Shown: positions 43,063-51,775, counted from the stretch's first letter. The stretch: 64,000 nucleotides of DNA from Ardenticatenaceae bacterium (GCA_020634415.1 JACKBT010000009.1:89227-153226), one strand, 5' to 3'. The notes: generated by a model from the letters alone, not told the origin. Numbers and translations are program-made.

Positions 43063-43578
43063 TTAAAAGGCGTTGGGCGTAACGGCCGCTTTCATCATCC
43101 TACCAACGACGAGGTGGTGAAACGGCCGTATCACGTTAAAGTACACCACCCCCGTCCACTTGTTGTAATGCACCACCGTGACTACATGGAACCGTTGGCG
43201 AACGGCCGTTAATGGCTCCGCGACCACGCCCAACTTGGCTGTCAGATGGGCTTCGGCGGCTTCGACAAACCAATATTGCTCGGGGACGGCAGCGACGACC
43301 TTGAAGAAATAAGCCGCCTCGCCTAGCTGCCAGGGAACATCTGCGGGGTTCAAGCGGGTAGGGCGTGGCACGCCCTGCTGCTTCATCCCCAACAAACGCA
43401 CAAAGGCCCAGCGCAGCCGGTATAAAAAGGTCATCCAGGCGGGTTGATAGGATAAAAAGCCCGCAATGAAGGCCGACAAGGGCAAATCACCCTCAATTGT
43501 CTTGACGTCAATGTGATCAGCGTTTGCGAGAAGGGGGGCAATGGCGGTTAGGTTTTGAACGGCCGTTACTATTTTCAT
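43063..43578 (-). CDS. DUF2867-like protein
   Basis: 171 residues. The order ADHIDVKTIEGDLPLSAFIAGFL, a Trp-rich middle, and VVHYNKWTGVVYFNVIRPFHHLVVGRMMK matches the DUF2867 family (SRPBCC-like or membrane-attached fold of unknown role). No signal peptide. Contains two ACGGCCGT elements, so it has been resident in the genome for some time. Confidence 0.68.
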   Translation of the reverse strand: MKIVTAVQNLTAIAPLLANADHIDVKTIEGDLPLSAFIAGFLSYQPAWMTFLYRLRWAFVRLLGMKQQGVPRPTRLNPADVPWQLGEAAYFFKVVAAVPEQYWFVEAAEAHLTAKLGVVAEPLTAVRQRFHVVTVVHYNKWTGVVYFNVIRPFHHLVVGRMMKAAVTPNAF

Positions 43579-43655
43579 CTGTTTTCTTGTGGGGTAGATA
43601 GGCTCAAACTTACAAAATCATGCAAGCCATACCATTTAGCAAAGGTTATGGGCAG

Positions 43656-44120
43656 CTACATCTTCTTGTTCGTCTCCACCTCCTCATATCGCCAGGCTCC
43701 ACCCGAAGCCGCCACCAAGCGGTTGGCGAGGGCGGGGCTGATAGACATGGGGATGTGGGGGATGCGCTGGAAGCGGAGTTCTACATCGTTAATGAGAAAG
43801 CGGCGGCGTTGACGGCCGTTTATCTCCACCCAGGGCACAGAAAAAGGGGCGTGTCCCATCGAAAAGAAGATGATGGTGGCCACGTGAATGCCTTCGGCAT
43901 CGGCACAAATCTTCAAAATGCCGCTGTAATTGGCGAAACCACGCAGTTGCGCACTTTGCATGTGCCAGCATGTTGCGCTCCAGGGCTGCCGTGCGGGATA
44001 TTTTTCGGCTATTTTCGCCCAGCCACCCAATGAACCAATCAGCCAGATGATAGCGATCCAAAGGAGGGTAAAGGCCAGGAAACTGCCAAGAATGAGGAAA
44101 GAGGTGGGGAGTGATTCCAT
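43656..44120 (-). CDS. Hypothetical membrane-anchored protein, tandem paralogue A
   Basis: 154 residues from MESLPTSF (44120). One membrane segment (about 6-29), then WAKIAEKYPARQPW and a soluble domain ending ALANRLVAASGGAWRYEEVE. It is clearly homologous to the next gene (same AEKYPAR, LRFQ, NRLV.A..GAW.YE blocks). Not a recognised family. Confidence 0.68.
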   Translation of the reverse strand: MESLPTSFLILGSFLAFTLLWIAIIWLIGSLGGWAKIAEKYPARQPWSATCWHMQSAQLRGFANYSGILKICADAEGIHVATIIFFSMGHAPFSVPWVEINGRQRRRFLINDVELRFQRIPHIPMSISPALANRLVAASGGAWRYEEVETNKKM

Positions 44121-44154
44121 GTGTTTTTTAGGGGAGTGTGGGGAACGGCCGTTA

Positions 44155-44598
44155 CTATTTCTCGTACTGCCAGGCTCCACTGGCGGCCTCAACTAGACGA
44201 TTGGCCAGGTTGGTGGTGATGTGGATGGGGATGTTGGGTGCTTGCTGGAAGCGCAGCTCCACACCATAAATAAACCAACGTGTTTTTTTGACACCACTAA
44301 TCTCGTGCCAGGGGATGGACAAGGGTTTGTGGGCAATAGAGAAAGGGAACAGGACGGAGATGTGTAACTTCTCACTGTCGGCACAGAAACGCAGAACAGC
44401 CCGGTATTGCGACCAGCCACGAACGAGGGCACTCTGCAAAGACCAACATTGGGGATTCCAGGGTTCGCGGGCGGGATATTTTTCGGCCAGTTTGGGCCAG
44501 CCCGCTACTTGGGCAATGAACCAGACGATAGTCAGCCAAAATATGACAAAAGCGAAGGCTGCGCCAATGACGATCAAAACGATACTGGGGGGTTCCAT
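44155..44598 (-). CDS. Hypothetical membrane-anchored protein, tandem paralogue B
   Basis: 147 residues, same layout as paralogue A (membrane segment about 7-30; AEKYPAREPW; GVELRFQ; LANRLVEAASGAWQYEK). About half the positions agree by eye. A lineage-specific duplication; function unknown. Separated from the hydrolase gene by 2 bp. Confidence 0.68.
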   Translation of the reverse strand: MEPPSIVLIVIGAAFAFVIFWLTIVWFIAQVAGWPKLAEKYPAREPWNPQCWSLQSALVRGWSQYRAVLRFCADSEKLHISVLFPFSIAHKPLSIPWHEISGVKKTRWFIYGVELRFQQAPNIPIHITTNLANRLVEAASGAWQYEK

Positions 44599-44600
44599 GT

Positions 44601-45434
44601 TTATTTGCTCCTATTGTTTTGTGTGAAGTTCAGAACGAGGTTGGCGATGTGAAACGGCCGTTCCATCACCAGCATATGCCCGGCCTCTTCAATCTGTATG
44701 AACTGCGCTTGCGGCTGCATCTGCTGCCAAAGCTCCCACGACTCCGACCAAAAGGAATCGGATTCGGCGGCGCGGATAACGAGGGGAAGATGGCGAAGTT
44801 GGGGGATGGTCTCCCAGGCGGGATAAGGGGAGAGGCGATAGCAGTGCGCTTCCCAGTCGCGGCTGTAGGTGAGTGTAATTTCGCCGCCATCTTCGTGCAT
44901 CCCATAATTGACATAATCCCAAATGGATTGATCGGGCCAACGGGCAAAGGCGCGTTTACGGCGAAAGTAGGTGAAGGCCGCTTCACGGCTAGGCCAGCGA
45001 TCCTGCCGCTTTCGGGCCTGGGCGATGATGGGGACTTGATCGAGGAGTTCGGGCTGGGCGATGGCACCGGCAATGAAGGCAGGAGGCAAGACGACGGGTT
45101 CAATGAAGATGAGTTGGGTGAAGAGAGACGGCCGTTTCACCGCCGCAAACATCGTGGCCACCGCGCCCATAGACATGCCCACGCCAATGACCTGCTCGAT
45201 GGCCTGCTCCTCAAAGAAGCACAGCATGTCGTCGCCTAACATCTCCCAACTGGTCAGGTCTGTTGGTTGGGAATGGGGCCATAACGGCCGATGCAAGGCA
45301 CTGATGACGCGGTAATGGGGCAGCAGGGGGTTGATGAACTGTTGGAAGCAGGCGGGGGTGTAGGCGTTGGGGGCAGCGAAGTGGAGGAGGGGTTTGCCTG
45401 TGTCACCACCAAAGTCGTGGAAGGGGATTTTCAT
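44601..45434 (-). CDS. Alpha/beta hydrolase
   Basis: 277 residues. Nucleophile elbow GMSMG (about residue 89), oxyanion region HFAAPNAYTP and the catalytic His in EAGHMLVMERP near the C-terminus. Substrate unknown. It precedes the two paralogous membrane-anchored genes on the same strand with a 2-bp gap, so they may be co-expressed. Confidence 0.85.
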   Translation of the reverse strand: MKIPFHDFGGDTGKPLLHFAAPNAYTPACFQQFINPLLPHYRVISALHRPLWPHSQPTDLTSWEMLGDDMLCFFEEQAIEQVIGVGMSMGAVATMFAAVKRPSLFTQLIFIEPVVLPPAFIAGAIAQPELLDQVPIIAQARKRQDRWPSREAAFTYFRRKRAFARWPDQSIWDYVNYGMHEDGGEITLTYSRDWEAHCYRLSPYPAWETIPQLRHLPLVIRAAESDSFWSESWELWQQMQPQAQFIQIEEAGHMLVMERPFHIANLVLNFTQNNRSK

Positions 45435-45522
45435 GAGGCACAATCATACAAGATAAGACAAGTTTGGGTAGGGGCGTGACCTTGTGCCCGCCCTGCTTTG
45501 GGGCGACCACAAGGGTGCACCC

Positions 45523-46209
45523 CTACGATTTGTGGTAGAGGATGGAACGGCCGTCTTTCCCCACCGCCTCAATCACGGACATCTTCTGCAAACAGTAGGC
45601 CATCTTCTGCGCCAAAGCCCGGGGGATGGCCATGGCTTGGGCAATGTGAGCAGTGGTAAAGGCTGAGGGCAAATCGGGGGGCAGCAGGGCCAGCAAATCG
45701 GCGGGGGTGTGGAAGGTGTGGCTGGATGTGACAGTGAGCAGGTGGCGTTCTTGCGTCAGCCAGCCTTTGCGCCGCCAGCCGCGTGAGCCATCAAAGTAAC
45801 GTGTTTCCTCCTCTTGGATGAGCAGCAGTTCCAGAGAGAAGTTGTCGTGCGTCATGAGATGGGGGATGGCGACGAGTTCACGGAAGAGATCGGCCGTTGT
45901 GCCTTGTTTGGGCGATTTGCGACGGCCGATTTGTTTGCCATCGGGTGACAGTTTGACGATCCATTTCTCTTGGGCGATGGGATGAACCAGATGGACGGGG
46001 TGATGAGTCAGTAGCTGGCTTAATTTGCGCTTCATCGCCCCAAAATTGCGCGTCTGAATCTCAATCAGCCGCTCGCCGCGCACGATGTCAATCACAAAGC
46101 CATCTACCGCCACCTCAAACTGGTCATCGGGTTGTGCCAGCCACTGTTTAAGGTCAGCATGGAGGGATTTTTCGTTCAAACGGCCGATGTGAGGCTGTTC
46201 TGGATTCAT
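45523..46209 (-). CDS. Hypothetical protein, possibly nuclease-like, 228 residues
   Basis: The segment VDGFVIDIVRGERLIEIQTRNF has the spacing of a PD-(D/E)xK-like core (Asp, then E-x-Q), followed by a basic region (RRKSPKQGT) and a helical C-terminal domain that resembles a winged helix (AHIAQAMAIPRALAQKMAYCLQ). This is suggestive only. Its first 12 codons are duplicated 1.1 kb upstream, on the other side of the AbiEii pair. Confidence 0.6.
   Translation of the reverse strand: MNPEQPHIGRLNEKSLHADLKQWLAQPDDQFEVAVDGFVIDIVRGERLIEIQTRNFGAMKRKLSQLLTHHPVHLVHPIAQEKWIVKLSPDGKQIGRRKSPKQGTTADLFRELVAIPHLMTHDNFSLELLLIQEEETRYFDGSRGWRRKGWLTQERHLLTVTSSHTFHTPADLLALLPPDLPSAFTTAHIAQAMAIPRALAQKMAYCLQKMSVIEAVGKDGRSILYHKS
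46160..46188. repeat. 29-bp direct repeat copy 1 (start of 45523-46209 gene)
   Basis: Exact 29-nt match to 47244-47272 with weaker similarity outside it. Encodes IGRLNEKSLH of the gene start. Confidence 0.8.
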
Positions 46210-46244
46210 ACAACGATCTCATCAGCGAGGCAGCAGCACTACAT

Positions 46245-46910
46245 TTAGGCAGCAGATAAGATGATCTTCTCGCCTATCTGGTGCAAATCAGACACAAATT
46301 GGGCTGGGTTTGGTGGGTTTAGCCAGCGAATTAGCTCCCAGTCCGATTCGGTAGCTGAGAGCAAGATCCTGGCAAAATCGGGAGGAAAAATACCAGCAGC
46401 TTTTCCCTGTGCCCCTGTAATAGCCTCGTGAATGGACAGCCCCATTTGCGTACAAAACCCCCAAATATCAGCTAAATCTTTGGGTTCCTCGCGGCCAAGT
46501 GCTGCTGTAACCTTGTTAGCCAGAATATTTTCGGCCGTATCAACTTTGCCCAGAGTAGGGTGATCGGCCACCTCGCCCACACGAAAGGGAACATCATTAA
46601 CGAACTCTAGTTTCAAAGTGGTGTTGGCTTGTTTAAGCAATATGCGGACGAAATATTCCTGCTTGGACAGCACATTGGTTTGCCAAACTGTTTGTTGTGC
46701 AAGGGCGCGAATTATCTGCTCAATCCAGTGGGCAAAGCGATCATCGTAGTTGACAAAAAGATCTAAATCTTCTGAGAAACGGTGATGGAGATAGGCGCGG
46801 GATGCCGCCGTGCCGCCAGTGAGATAGAAGCCCGTTTCCAACGAATTGATGAGACGCAAAACCTCATCTTGCAAAAGGTAAAGAGCATTGATAAAAAAGT
46901 GGGAATCCAC
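46245..46910 (-). CDS. AbiEii/AbiGii-type nucleotidyltransferase toxin
   Basis: 221 residues from GTG 46910, one base after the stop of the upstream gene. The nucleotidyltransferase signature GGTAASRAYLHHRFSEDLDLFV is intact, with the DxD metal pair, and KVTAALGREEPKDLADIW is the usual second block. AbiEii toxins act with a partner as type IV-like toxin-antitoxin or phage-abortive systems. AT-richer than flanking genes. Confidence 0.85.
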   Translation of the reverse strand: MDSHFFINALYLLQDEVLRLINSLETGFYLTGGTAASRAYLHHRFSEDLDLFVNYDDRFAHWIEQIIRALAQQTVWQTNVLSKQEYFVRILLKQANTTLKLEFVNDVPFRVGEVADHPTLGKVDTAENILANKVTAALGREEPKDLADIWGFCTQMGLSIHEAITGAQGKAAGIFPPDFARILLSATESDWELIRWLNPPNPAQFVSDLHQIGEKIILSAA

Positions 46911-46911
46911 G

Positions 46912-47211
46912 CTAGAGCCTTTGTAGCAATTCTGGATGATGTTGGGGTAGCCAGACAACGAGGAAATCAAAGGCGCGTTTGCGATTATCAGCACGAATTT
47001 TGTCGCGCCAACGCGGCCAGCCTTGCATGAGTGCCGCAAAACCCAGCCGTTGTACAATCTCTTCATAGGGTGCGTACTCTAACAAACGCACAGCCGCCCA
47101 ATCCTGCCCCAAGCGGCCTTTACTGAGTTCCCCAGCTAACATGGCCTGGAATTCTGACTCGCTTATTTCATAGTCCCATAAATAGGGTAATCTTGGTTCG
47201 TGGCTGTTCAT
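46912..47211 (-). CDS. Partner (antitoxin-like) of AbiEii toxin, 99 residues
   Basis: Small acidic and Trp-rich protein (YLWDYEISESEFQAML to RAFDFLVVWLPQHHPELL). Short proteins of this type regularly precede AbiEii-like genes, and here the two are 1 nt apart. It lacks the winged-helix domain of classical AbiEi, so it may act directly on the toxin. Confidence 0.72.
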   Translation of the reverse strand: MNSHEPRLPYLWDYEISESEFQAMLAGELSKGRLGQDWAAVRLLEYAPYEEIVQRLGFAALMQGWPRWRDKIRADNRKRAFDFLVVWLPQHHPELLQRL

Positions 47212-47243
47212 CAGCTTAAGTATATCACTGTGTCAGGTTAACG

Positions 47244-47272
47244 TGGAGGGATTTTTCGTTCAAACGGCCGAT
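47244..47272. repeat. 29-bp direct repeat copy 2 with truncated gene start
   Basis: Minus strand from ATG 47294 or so reads SAKQTDIGRLNEKSLHVNL and then stops: a decayed copy of the start of the 45523-46209 gene. Confidence 0.75.
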
Positions 47273-47358
47273 ATCGGTTTGTTTAGCACTCATATCATGT
47301 GATTCTCTGTGCTATCATAAAAGGGATTTTTATTATACAAAAAAACAGATTTCGACAA

Positions 47359-47880
47359 ATGGCTGTTCTTTTCTTCAATTCTAATTCGGCTTCGTTTGAA
47401 ACTCCGACAGATATTGTCTTTGAGAGACGCATTCGGGATAGCAACTTATACAAGGTTCGTTGCTTTTGCTATTCTTGGGCAGTTCGTGATCTTTACCAAG
47501 AATGGGGTGTTAGTGATTTCCCTAATCAATCTGCTCTGAGGGTTGCCCATTTTCAAATGCAGCCTGCCCCTGATGAGCTACTAGATTGGGCAAATCAAAG
47601 ATTAAAAAACGAAGGGTTGTATAGGGTTCTGTTGTATCCAGAAAGCAGTAATGATGAGCCCATCCCAGTTCTTTGCGACAGTGTAGACAAACATTTTTTT
47701 GGGGTTGCAATTGACCATGAGTCTGCAAAACAACTTATAGAAGCAGAAGGTAAAGAAGTATGGATAACCGTTGTAGTGAAGACGATTACTTTTGGAGACG
47801 ACAGTTGGCCAGAACTTGAAGTTTACCGCCAGAGGTCAGACAGTTGGGCAGAGGCAACAGTGGGGTTTGCTCAGAGCTAG
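47359..47880 (+). CDS. Hypothetical protein, 173 residues, AT-rich
   Basis: Starting at MAVLFFNSN. No signal peptide, no membrane segment. Acidic, with many aromatic residues and no recognised motif. Composition differs from the genome average and the dispersed palindrome is absent, which fits recent transfer alongside the AbiEii pair. Start uncertain. Confidence 0.6.
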   Translation: MAVLFFNSNSASFETPTDIVFERRIRDSNLYKVRCFCYSWAVRDLYQEWGVSDFPNQSALRVAHFQMQPAPDELLDWANQRLKNEGLYRVLLYPESSNDEPIPVLCDSVDKHFFGVAIDHESAKQLIEAEGKEVWITVVVKTITFGDDSWPELEVYRQRSDSWAEATVGFAQS

Positions 47881-47921
47881 ATGCATTTTGATAATTGAAT
47901 ATTTGATGCGCTCGAATCCCT

Positions 47922-50426
47922 CTACACTAATGATTTCGTCAATATCTCTAGCAACTGGCGTGTGACGGCCTTCGTGTTGGGGCCAATCTCACCAGGGGGG
48001 CCAACGCAGGCAGGGCAGCCGTCGCGGCATTGGCAGTCGGTGACGAGTTCGAGGGCGGCGGCGAGGAGGTCGTGGTGCAGTTCAAAGAGGCGTTGGCTGA
48101 AGCCGACACCAGCGGCGATGGTTTCGTAAATGACGACGGTGGGAGCCTGGGTGAGCGGGCTGCGGCTTTCGGCACTGACCTGGATGTCGTGGGGGTCGCA
48201 CATGAGGTAGAGGGGAGCCAGGTTGCGCAGCACGTAGGCTAATCCACCCAACGCGGAGCGGGCTTGCTGCCCGGCTTCGGCGCGGCGATGGCAGCTAGGG
48301 CAAAGGGTAGCCAGGTTGTCTAGTTGATTGGCTTCACGGGAGTTGGTGTATTCGCGAAACGGCCGTATATGATGCACATGTAACAAGCCCTCCGCGCCAC
48401 AAGTGCGGCAGCGATGGCCGTCGCGTTCTAAGGCCAGTTGGCGCTGCTGCTGCCAATTGGGGCCATAGTCGTTGGGCTTAAGCAGAATGCCTAGATCATA
48501 CAGTTGGTCGGCTAATGTTTCGCTGAAAATAAGCCAGTAGCCGACGGTTTGCAATACTTGTTCGGGCAGATCAATCTCGCCGAAGCCCAGCGTTTCGTGC
48601 GTGTACCGCTTGATTTTGCGGTAGCCAGTAGCCTGGGTGACGACGGTGACATCGCCATGGGCATAGAGGATGCCAGCCGTGTGCCGCTCTTCCTCCGGCT
48701 GGAGCTTGCGGATGGTGCTGCCGATGCTGGCGCGGGTGTAGTAATCTACCTCGATGGGGCGGACGTGGGCCAGACGGCCGTCCCAATCCAGCGCATCCAC
48801 CAAGAAGCTCTGGGCCTGGTGCATGTAGATGGCGCCTTCGTGCAGCATGGCGGGGGTGCTTTCCAGATCGAGTTCGCCGATGGTACGGCCGTTTTCGGCG
48901 TCGTGAATCACCACCGTCTCGTCGCCGTTGGTGCGCAGGGAGACGCGGCTGGCAGGTGTGCCCTCGCCCAGCCAATGGTATTGCTGGCGCGTGTGATGGA
49001 GCGTGCCTTCGGCCGTTAAAATCTCCAATAACTCATCCACCGGACCAAAGCTGCCGTAAGGCTCGCCCTCGCGGAAGGGCAGTTCAAAGGCAGCACAGAG
49101 CAGGTGCTTGACCATGATGCGCAGGTTGTCGGGGTTGGTGAGGGCATGTTCGGGGGATTGGCCGAAGAGGTAGCGGGGGTGATGGCAGATGTATTGATCC
49201 AGTGGGCTGTTGTTGGCGATCATGAGGGCGACGGAGACATCGGCGCGGCGGCCAGCACGGCCCGCCTGCTGCCAAGTGGAGGCGATGGAGCCAGGATAGC
49301 CCGTTAACACGGCCGCGCTTAATTGGCCGATGTCTATGCCCAATTCCAGGGCATTGGTGGCCACCACGCCGCGTAATTCGCCTGTGCGCAAGGCACTTTC
49401 AATGTCGCGTCGTTCGAGGGGGAGATAACCGCCACGATAGCCGGTAACGGCCGTTTCCCCCTTCCCTTCATAGGCCAACTGCTCCTGCAAATAGGTGAGC
49501 AGTAGTTCCACCGTTTGCCGGGCGCGGGCAAAGACGATGGTTTGGATGTCTTCGGCCAGGAAGGTGATGGCGGCATCTTTGGCAGCCATGATACTGCTGC
49601 CGCGTAGGCCGAGTTCTTCGTCAATGATGGGCGGGTTGTAGAGGATGAAATGTTTCTCACCGGAGGGTGCGCCGTTTTGCGCTTCGTCAATCAGCACAAA
49701 GGGGGCCTCGACGAGGCGTTCGGCATGTTCCTGGGGGTTGGCGATGGTGGCCGAGCAGCAGATGAACTGCGGATCGCTGCCGTAAAATTGGCAGATGCGG
49801 CGCAGGCGGCGGATGAGGTTGGCGATGTGGCTGCCAAAGATGCCGCGATAGGTGTGGATTTCGTCTAGCACAACGTATTCGAGGTTGCTGAAGAGGCCGC
49901 GCCAGGTGGTGTGGTAGGGGAGGATGCCGCTGTGGAGCATGTCGGGATTGGTGATGATGATGCCTTCGCTTTGGCGGATTTGGCGGCGTTTGTTTTGGGG
50001 GGTGTCGCCATCGTAGCTGTTTACCTGAACAGGGAGTTTGCCGGCGTTGATGAAGCTGGCGGTTTCGGCCGTTTGGTCGTGGGCGAGGGCTTTGGTGGGA
50101 AAGAGGTAGAGGGCGCGGGCAGACGGCCGTTCTAGCAGCCGCTGTAACACAGGGATGGTGTAACACAATGTTTTGCCGGAAGCGGTGGCGGTGGCAACGA
50201 CGACGTTTTGGTGATTGAGGGCGTGTTGGATAGCGGCCGTTTGGTGGGTGAAGAGGTTGTCAATGCCCTTGTGCTGTAAGGCGGACAGAATGGCATCTGA
50301 AAGTGATGCGGCAGCGATGGCTCTTGTTTTAGCTGCTCTTTGGGGAAATTTTTCCCAAGCGACAGTATTAGACATAAAGTCTTGGTTAAGGCGTAAGGCG
50401 GCTAATATGGGGGCCAGAGAGTTCAC
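47922..50426 (-). CDS. MrfA/Hrq1-like DEAD-box helicase with DUF1998 and inserted HNH domain
   Basis: 834 residues. Helicase motifs: TGKT-type ATASGKTLCYT (about 80), DEIH (about 188), SAT (CSATIANP) and C-terminal QAGRAGRR. The C-terminal DUF1998 region carries a four-Cys zinc site (MCDPHDI, CQCRDGCPACVGP), as in MrfA, a 3'-5' helicase for mitomycin-type crosslink repair. Around residues 670-720 it has an HNH nuclease module (RDGHRCRTCGAE, HVHHIRPF, NLATLCPSCHRR), which MrfA lacks. This adds a possible nuclease to the helicase. Confidence 0.88.
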   Translation of the reverse strand: MNSLAPILAALRLNQDFMSNTVAWEKFPQRAAKTRAIAAASLSDAILSALQHKGIDNLFTHQTAAIQHALNHQNVVVATATASGKTLCYTIPVLQRLLERPSARALYLFPTKALAHDQTAETASFINAGKLPVQVNSYDGDTPQNKRRQIRQSEGIIITNPDMLHSGILPYHTTWRGLFSNLEYVVLDEIHTYRGIFGSHIANLIRRLRRICQFYGSDPQFICCSATIANPQEHAERLVEAPFVLIDEAQNGAPSGEKHFILYNPPIIDEELGLRGSSIMAAKDAAITFLAEDIQTIVFARARQTVELLLTYLQEQLAYEGKGETAVTGYRGGYLPLERRDIESALRTGELRGVVATNALELGIDIGQLSAAVLTGYPGSIASTWQQAGRAGRRADVSVALMIANNSPLDQYICHHPRYLFGQSPEHALTNPDNLRIMVKHLLCAAFELPFREGEPYGSFGPVDELLEILTAEGTLHHTRQQYHWLGEGTPASRVSLRTNGDETVVIHDAENGRTIGELDLESTPAMLHEGAIYMHQAQSFLVDALDWDGRLAHVRPIEVDYYTRASIGSTIRKLQPEEERHTAGILYAHGDVTVVTQATGYRKIKRYTHETLGFGEIDLPEQVLQTVGYWLIFSETLADQLYDLGILLKPNDYGPNWQQQRQLALERDGHRCRTCGAEGLLHVHHIRPFREYTNSREANQLDNLATLCPSCHRRAEAGQQARSALGGLAYVLRNLAPLYLMCDPHDIQVSAESRSPLTQAPTVVIYETIAAGVGFSQRLFELHHDLLAAALELVTDCQCRDGCPACVGPPGEIGPNTKAVTRQLLEILTKSLV

Positions 50427-50568
50427 GGGGTCTGCTCCTGATGAGCCTAGTCATCTGTCAAAATCTCGTAATGTGGAATTTAAGTGTTTTATATTTTCCT
50501 ACTACTAGACTATTGCGTCAAAGTAGGCTACTCTATAGTTGTTGGTGATTTTAGTAGGTGTAATTGCG

Positions 50569-50955
50569 ATGGGTGAACAAAAAAAGAAAAAGCATACCGG
50601 ATTAGTGTCCCATCTTTGGGGGAGATGGCAGCGTCAGTCTGCCGACAATAAGCAAAACCAAGAACACAACGGCCATGAATCGCCGCCTCTTAATATTTAT
50701 TGTCCCCCAAGAAAGAATGCGGTGGCAACTGTTGTATTAAACGGTTATAACATCGAGCAAGATATGTCGTTTGGATCATTGGGGACGATGCGCAGTTTTA
50801 AGATTGTGGCTGGTGATCTGTGGGATGAGTGGAATGAGCAAACGGCCGTTGTGTTAGCTGATGAGAATGGGCAAAGAATGCTGGTGCGTGTGGCGGCTCT
50901 GCCCGCCGATGATGATAGTTTCGGTCTTATCGAATTTGTTTCTCTTGGCAAATAG
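50569..50955 (+). CDS. Hypothetical protein, 128 residues
   Basis: From ATG 50569. A Lys-rich N-terminus (EQKKKKHTG), a polar linker, and a C-terminal b-rich part (VVLNGYNIEQDMSF to LIEFVSLGK). One ACGGCCGT element. The fold is not recognised. It lies directly upstream of the origin-like spacer. Confidence 0.55.
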   Translation: MGEQKKKKHTGLVSHLWGRWQRQSADNKQNQEHNGHESPPLNIYCPPRKNAVATVVLNGYNIEQDMSFGSLGTMRSFKIVAGDLWDEWNEQTAVVLADENGQRMLVRVAALPADDDSFGLIEFVSLGK

Positions 50956-50989
50956 TTGTCAATCCTGCCTCCCCTAGAAAGTAATTAAC

Positions 50990-51345
50990 TAGTTATCCAC
51001 CTTTTCAGTTGGATTTTATATTCTTTAGTAGTTTTGTAGTAGGGCTTGTGGAATTGTTTATTCTTTTCTTTTGCCCCCATATATGGGGGCAAAGGGCTGG
51101 GATTTCCAGGTATGCCCCTGTTTTTGCCATTTAGGCTATTGCCTGTTGTTAGTTATATGGGGATTGTTTGTCGTCGTGGGTATGGAGGCTAGATGATGTA
51201 CCATGTGGGTTGACCCCATATGTGGTAAGAAGGCGAGCGAGCACCCCATATTTGTTGATGGTACAAAAGTAGGAACTGATGGTAGTCATAAAGTTTTCCA
51301 CAAAACAGGGGGTTTTTCCACAGATTTTGGCAAGTTATCCACAGG
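50990..51345. other. Origin-like AT-rich region with DnaA boxes
   Basis: About 490 bp without a gene. A perfect DnaA box TTATCCACA (51335-51343) and two TTTTCCACA boxes (51294-51302, 51314-51322) stand in one orientation at 20- and 21-bp spacing, about two helical turns. TTATCCACC is at 50993-51001 and a weak reverse box at 51047. A 24-bp palindrome and two CCCCATAT and one ATATGGGG word lie between. It may be oriC or a DnaA-controlled promoter. Confidence 0.55.
51070..51093. other. 24-bp perfect palindrome
   Basis: TTTGCCCCCATA joined to TATGGGGGCAAA. Its core CCCCATAT recurs at 51214-51221 and 51244-51251 and in reverse at 51155-51162, forming an iteron-like set within the origin-like region. 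Confidence 0.75.
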
Positions 51346-51381
51346 TTGTGCTTTCTTTGATAGCTGGGGAATTTGGGTTGC

Positions 51382-51411
51382 TTGACAATTTCCTCTGGAA
51401 TTAGCTAGAAT
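51382..51411 (+). promoter_or_regulatory. Sigma-70 type promoter of spoVS
   Basis: TTGACA at 51382, 18-bp spacer, TAGAAT at 51406. The DnaA-box array ends 39 bp upstream of the -35 box, so DnaA could regulate it. Confidence 0.6.
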
Positions 51412-51465
51412 TCACTCAAATTTTTAGTACTAGGGTACAACTCTATGACTCACTTGGAGGCCAAC

Positions 51466-51729
51466 ATGAGTGTTATTAAGGTTTCTGCTCGTTCTCGAAC
51501 TGCTGCTGTGGCTGGTGCGATTGCGGGCGTTATTCGAGAATCGCAACGAGCAGAAGTTCAGGCTATTGGGGCCGGTGCTGTAAACCAGGCAATAAAGGCG
51601 ATTGTGATTGCGAAAGGTTATCTTGAAGAGGAAGGGGTTCATGTAGTCTGTGACCCTTCCTTTGTGGAAGTTGCTATTGATGAACAGGAGCGAACGGCCG
51701 TTCGGATTGTTGTGGAGCCGCGAAGATAG
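51466..51729 (+). CDS. spoVS: Stage V sporulation protein S family protein
   Basis: 87 residues. MSVIKVSARSRTAAVAGAIAGVIRES is the conserved SpoVS start, with the Alba-like fold and IAKGYLEEEG. The protein binds nucleic acid and acts in sporulation and division in Firmicutes, but is common in non-sporulating Chloroflexota and Deinococcota. ATG 51466 is preferred over 51445. Followed by a terminator. Confidence 0.93.
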   Translation: MSVIKVSARSRTAAVAGAIAGVIRESQRAEVQAIGAGAVNQAIKAIVIAKGYLEEEGVHVVCDPSFVEVAIDEQERTAVRIVVEPRR

Positions 51730-51741
51730 AGTTTGTAGGAT

Positions 51742-51775
51742 AAAAAAAGCGCAGCCAGGGCTGTGCTTTTTTTTT
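51742..51775 (+). terminator. Terminator after spoVS
   Basis: AAAAGCGCAGCC and GGCTGTGCTTTT form a hairpin with a 2-nt loop region and one G-T pair, followed by a long T run. Confidence 0.85.
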
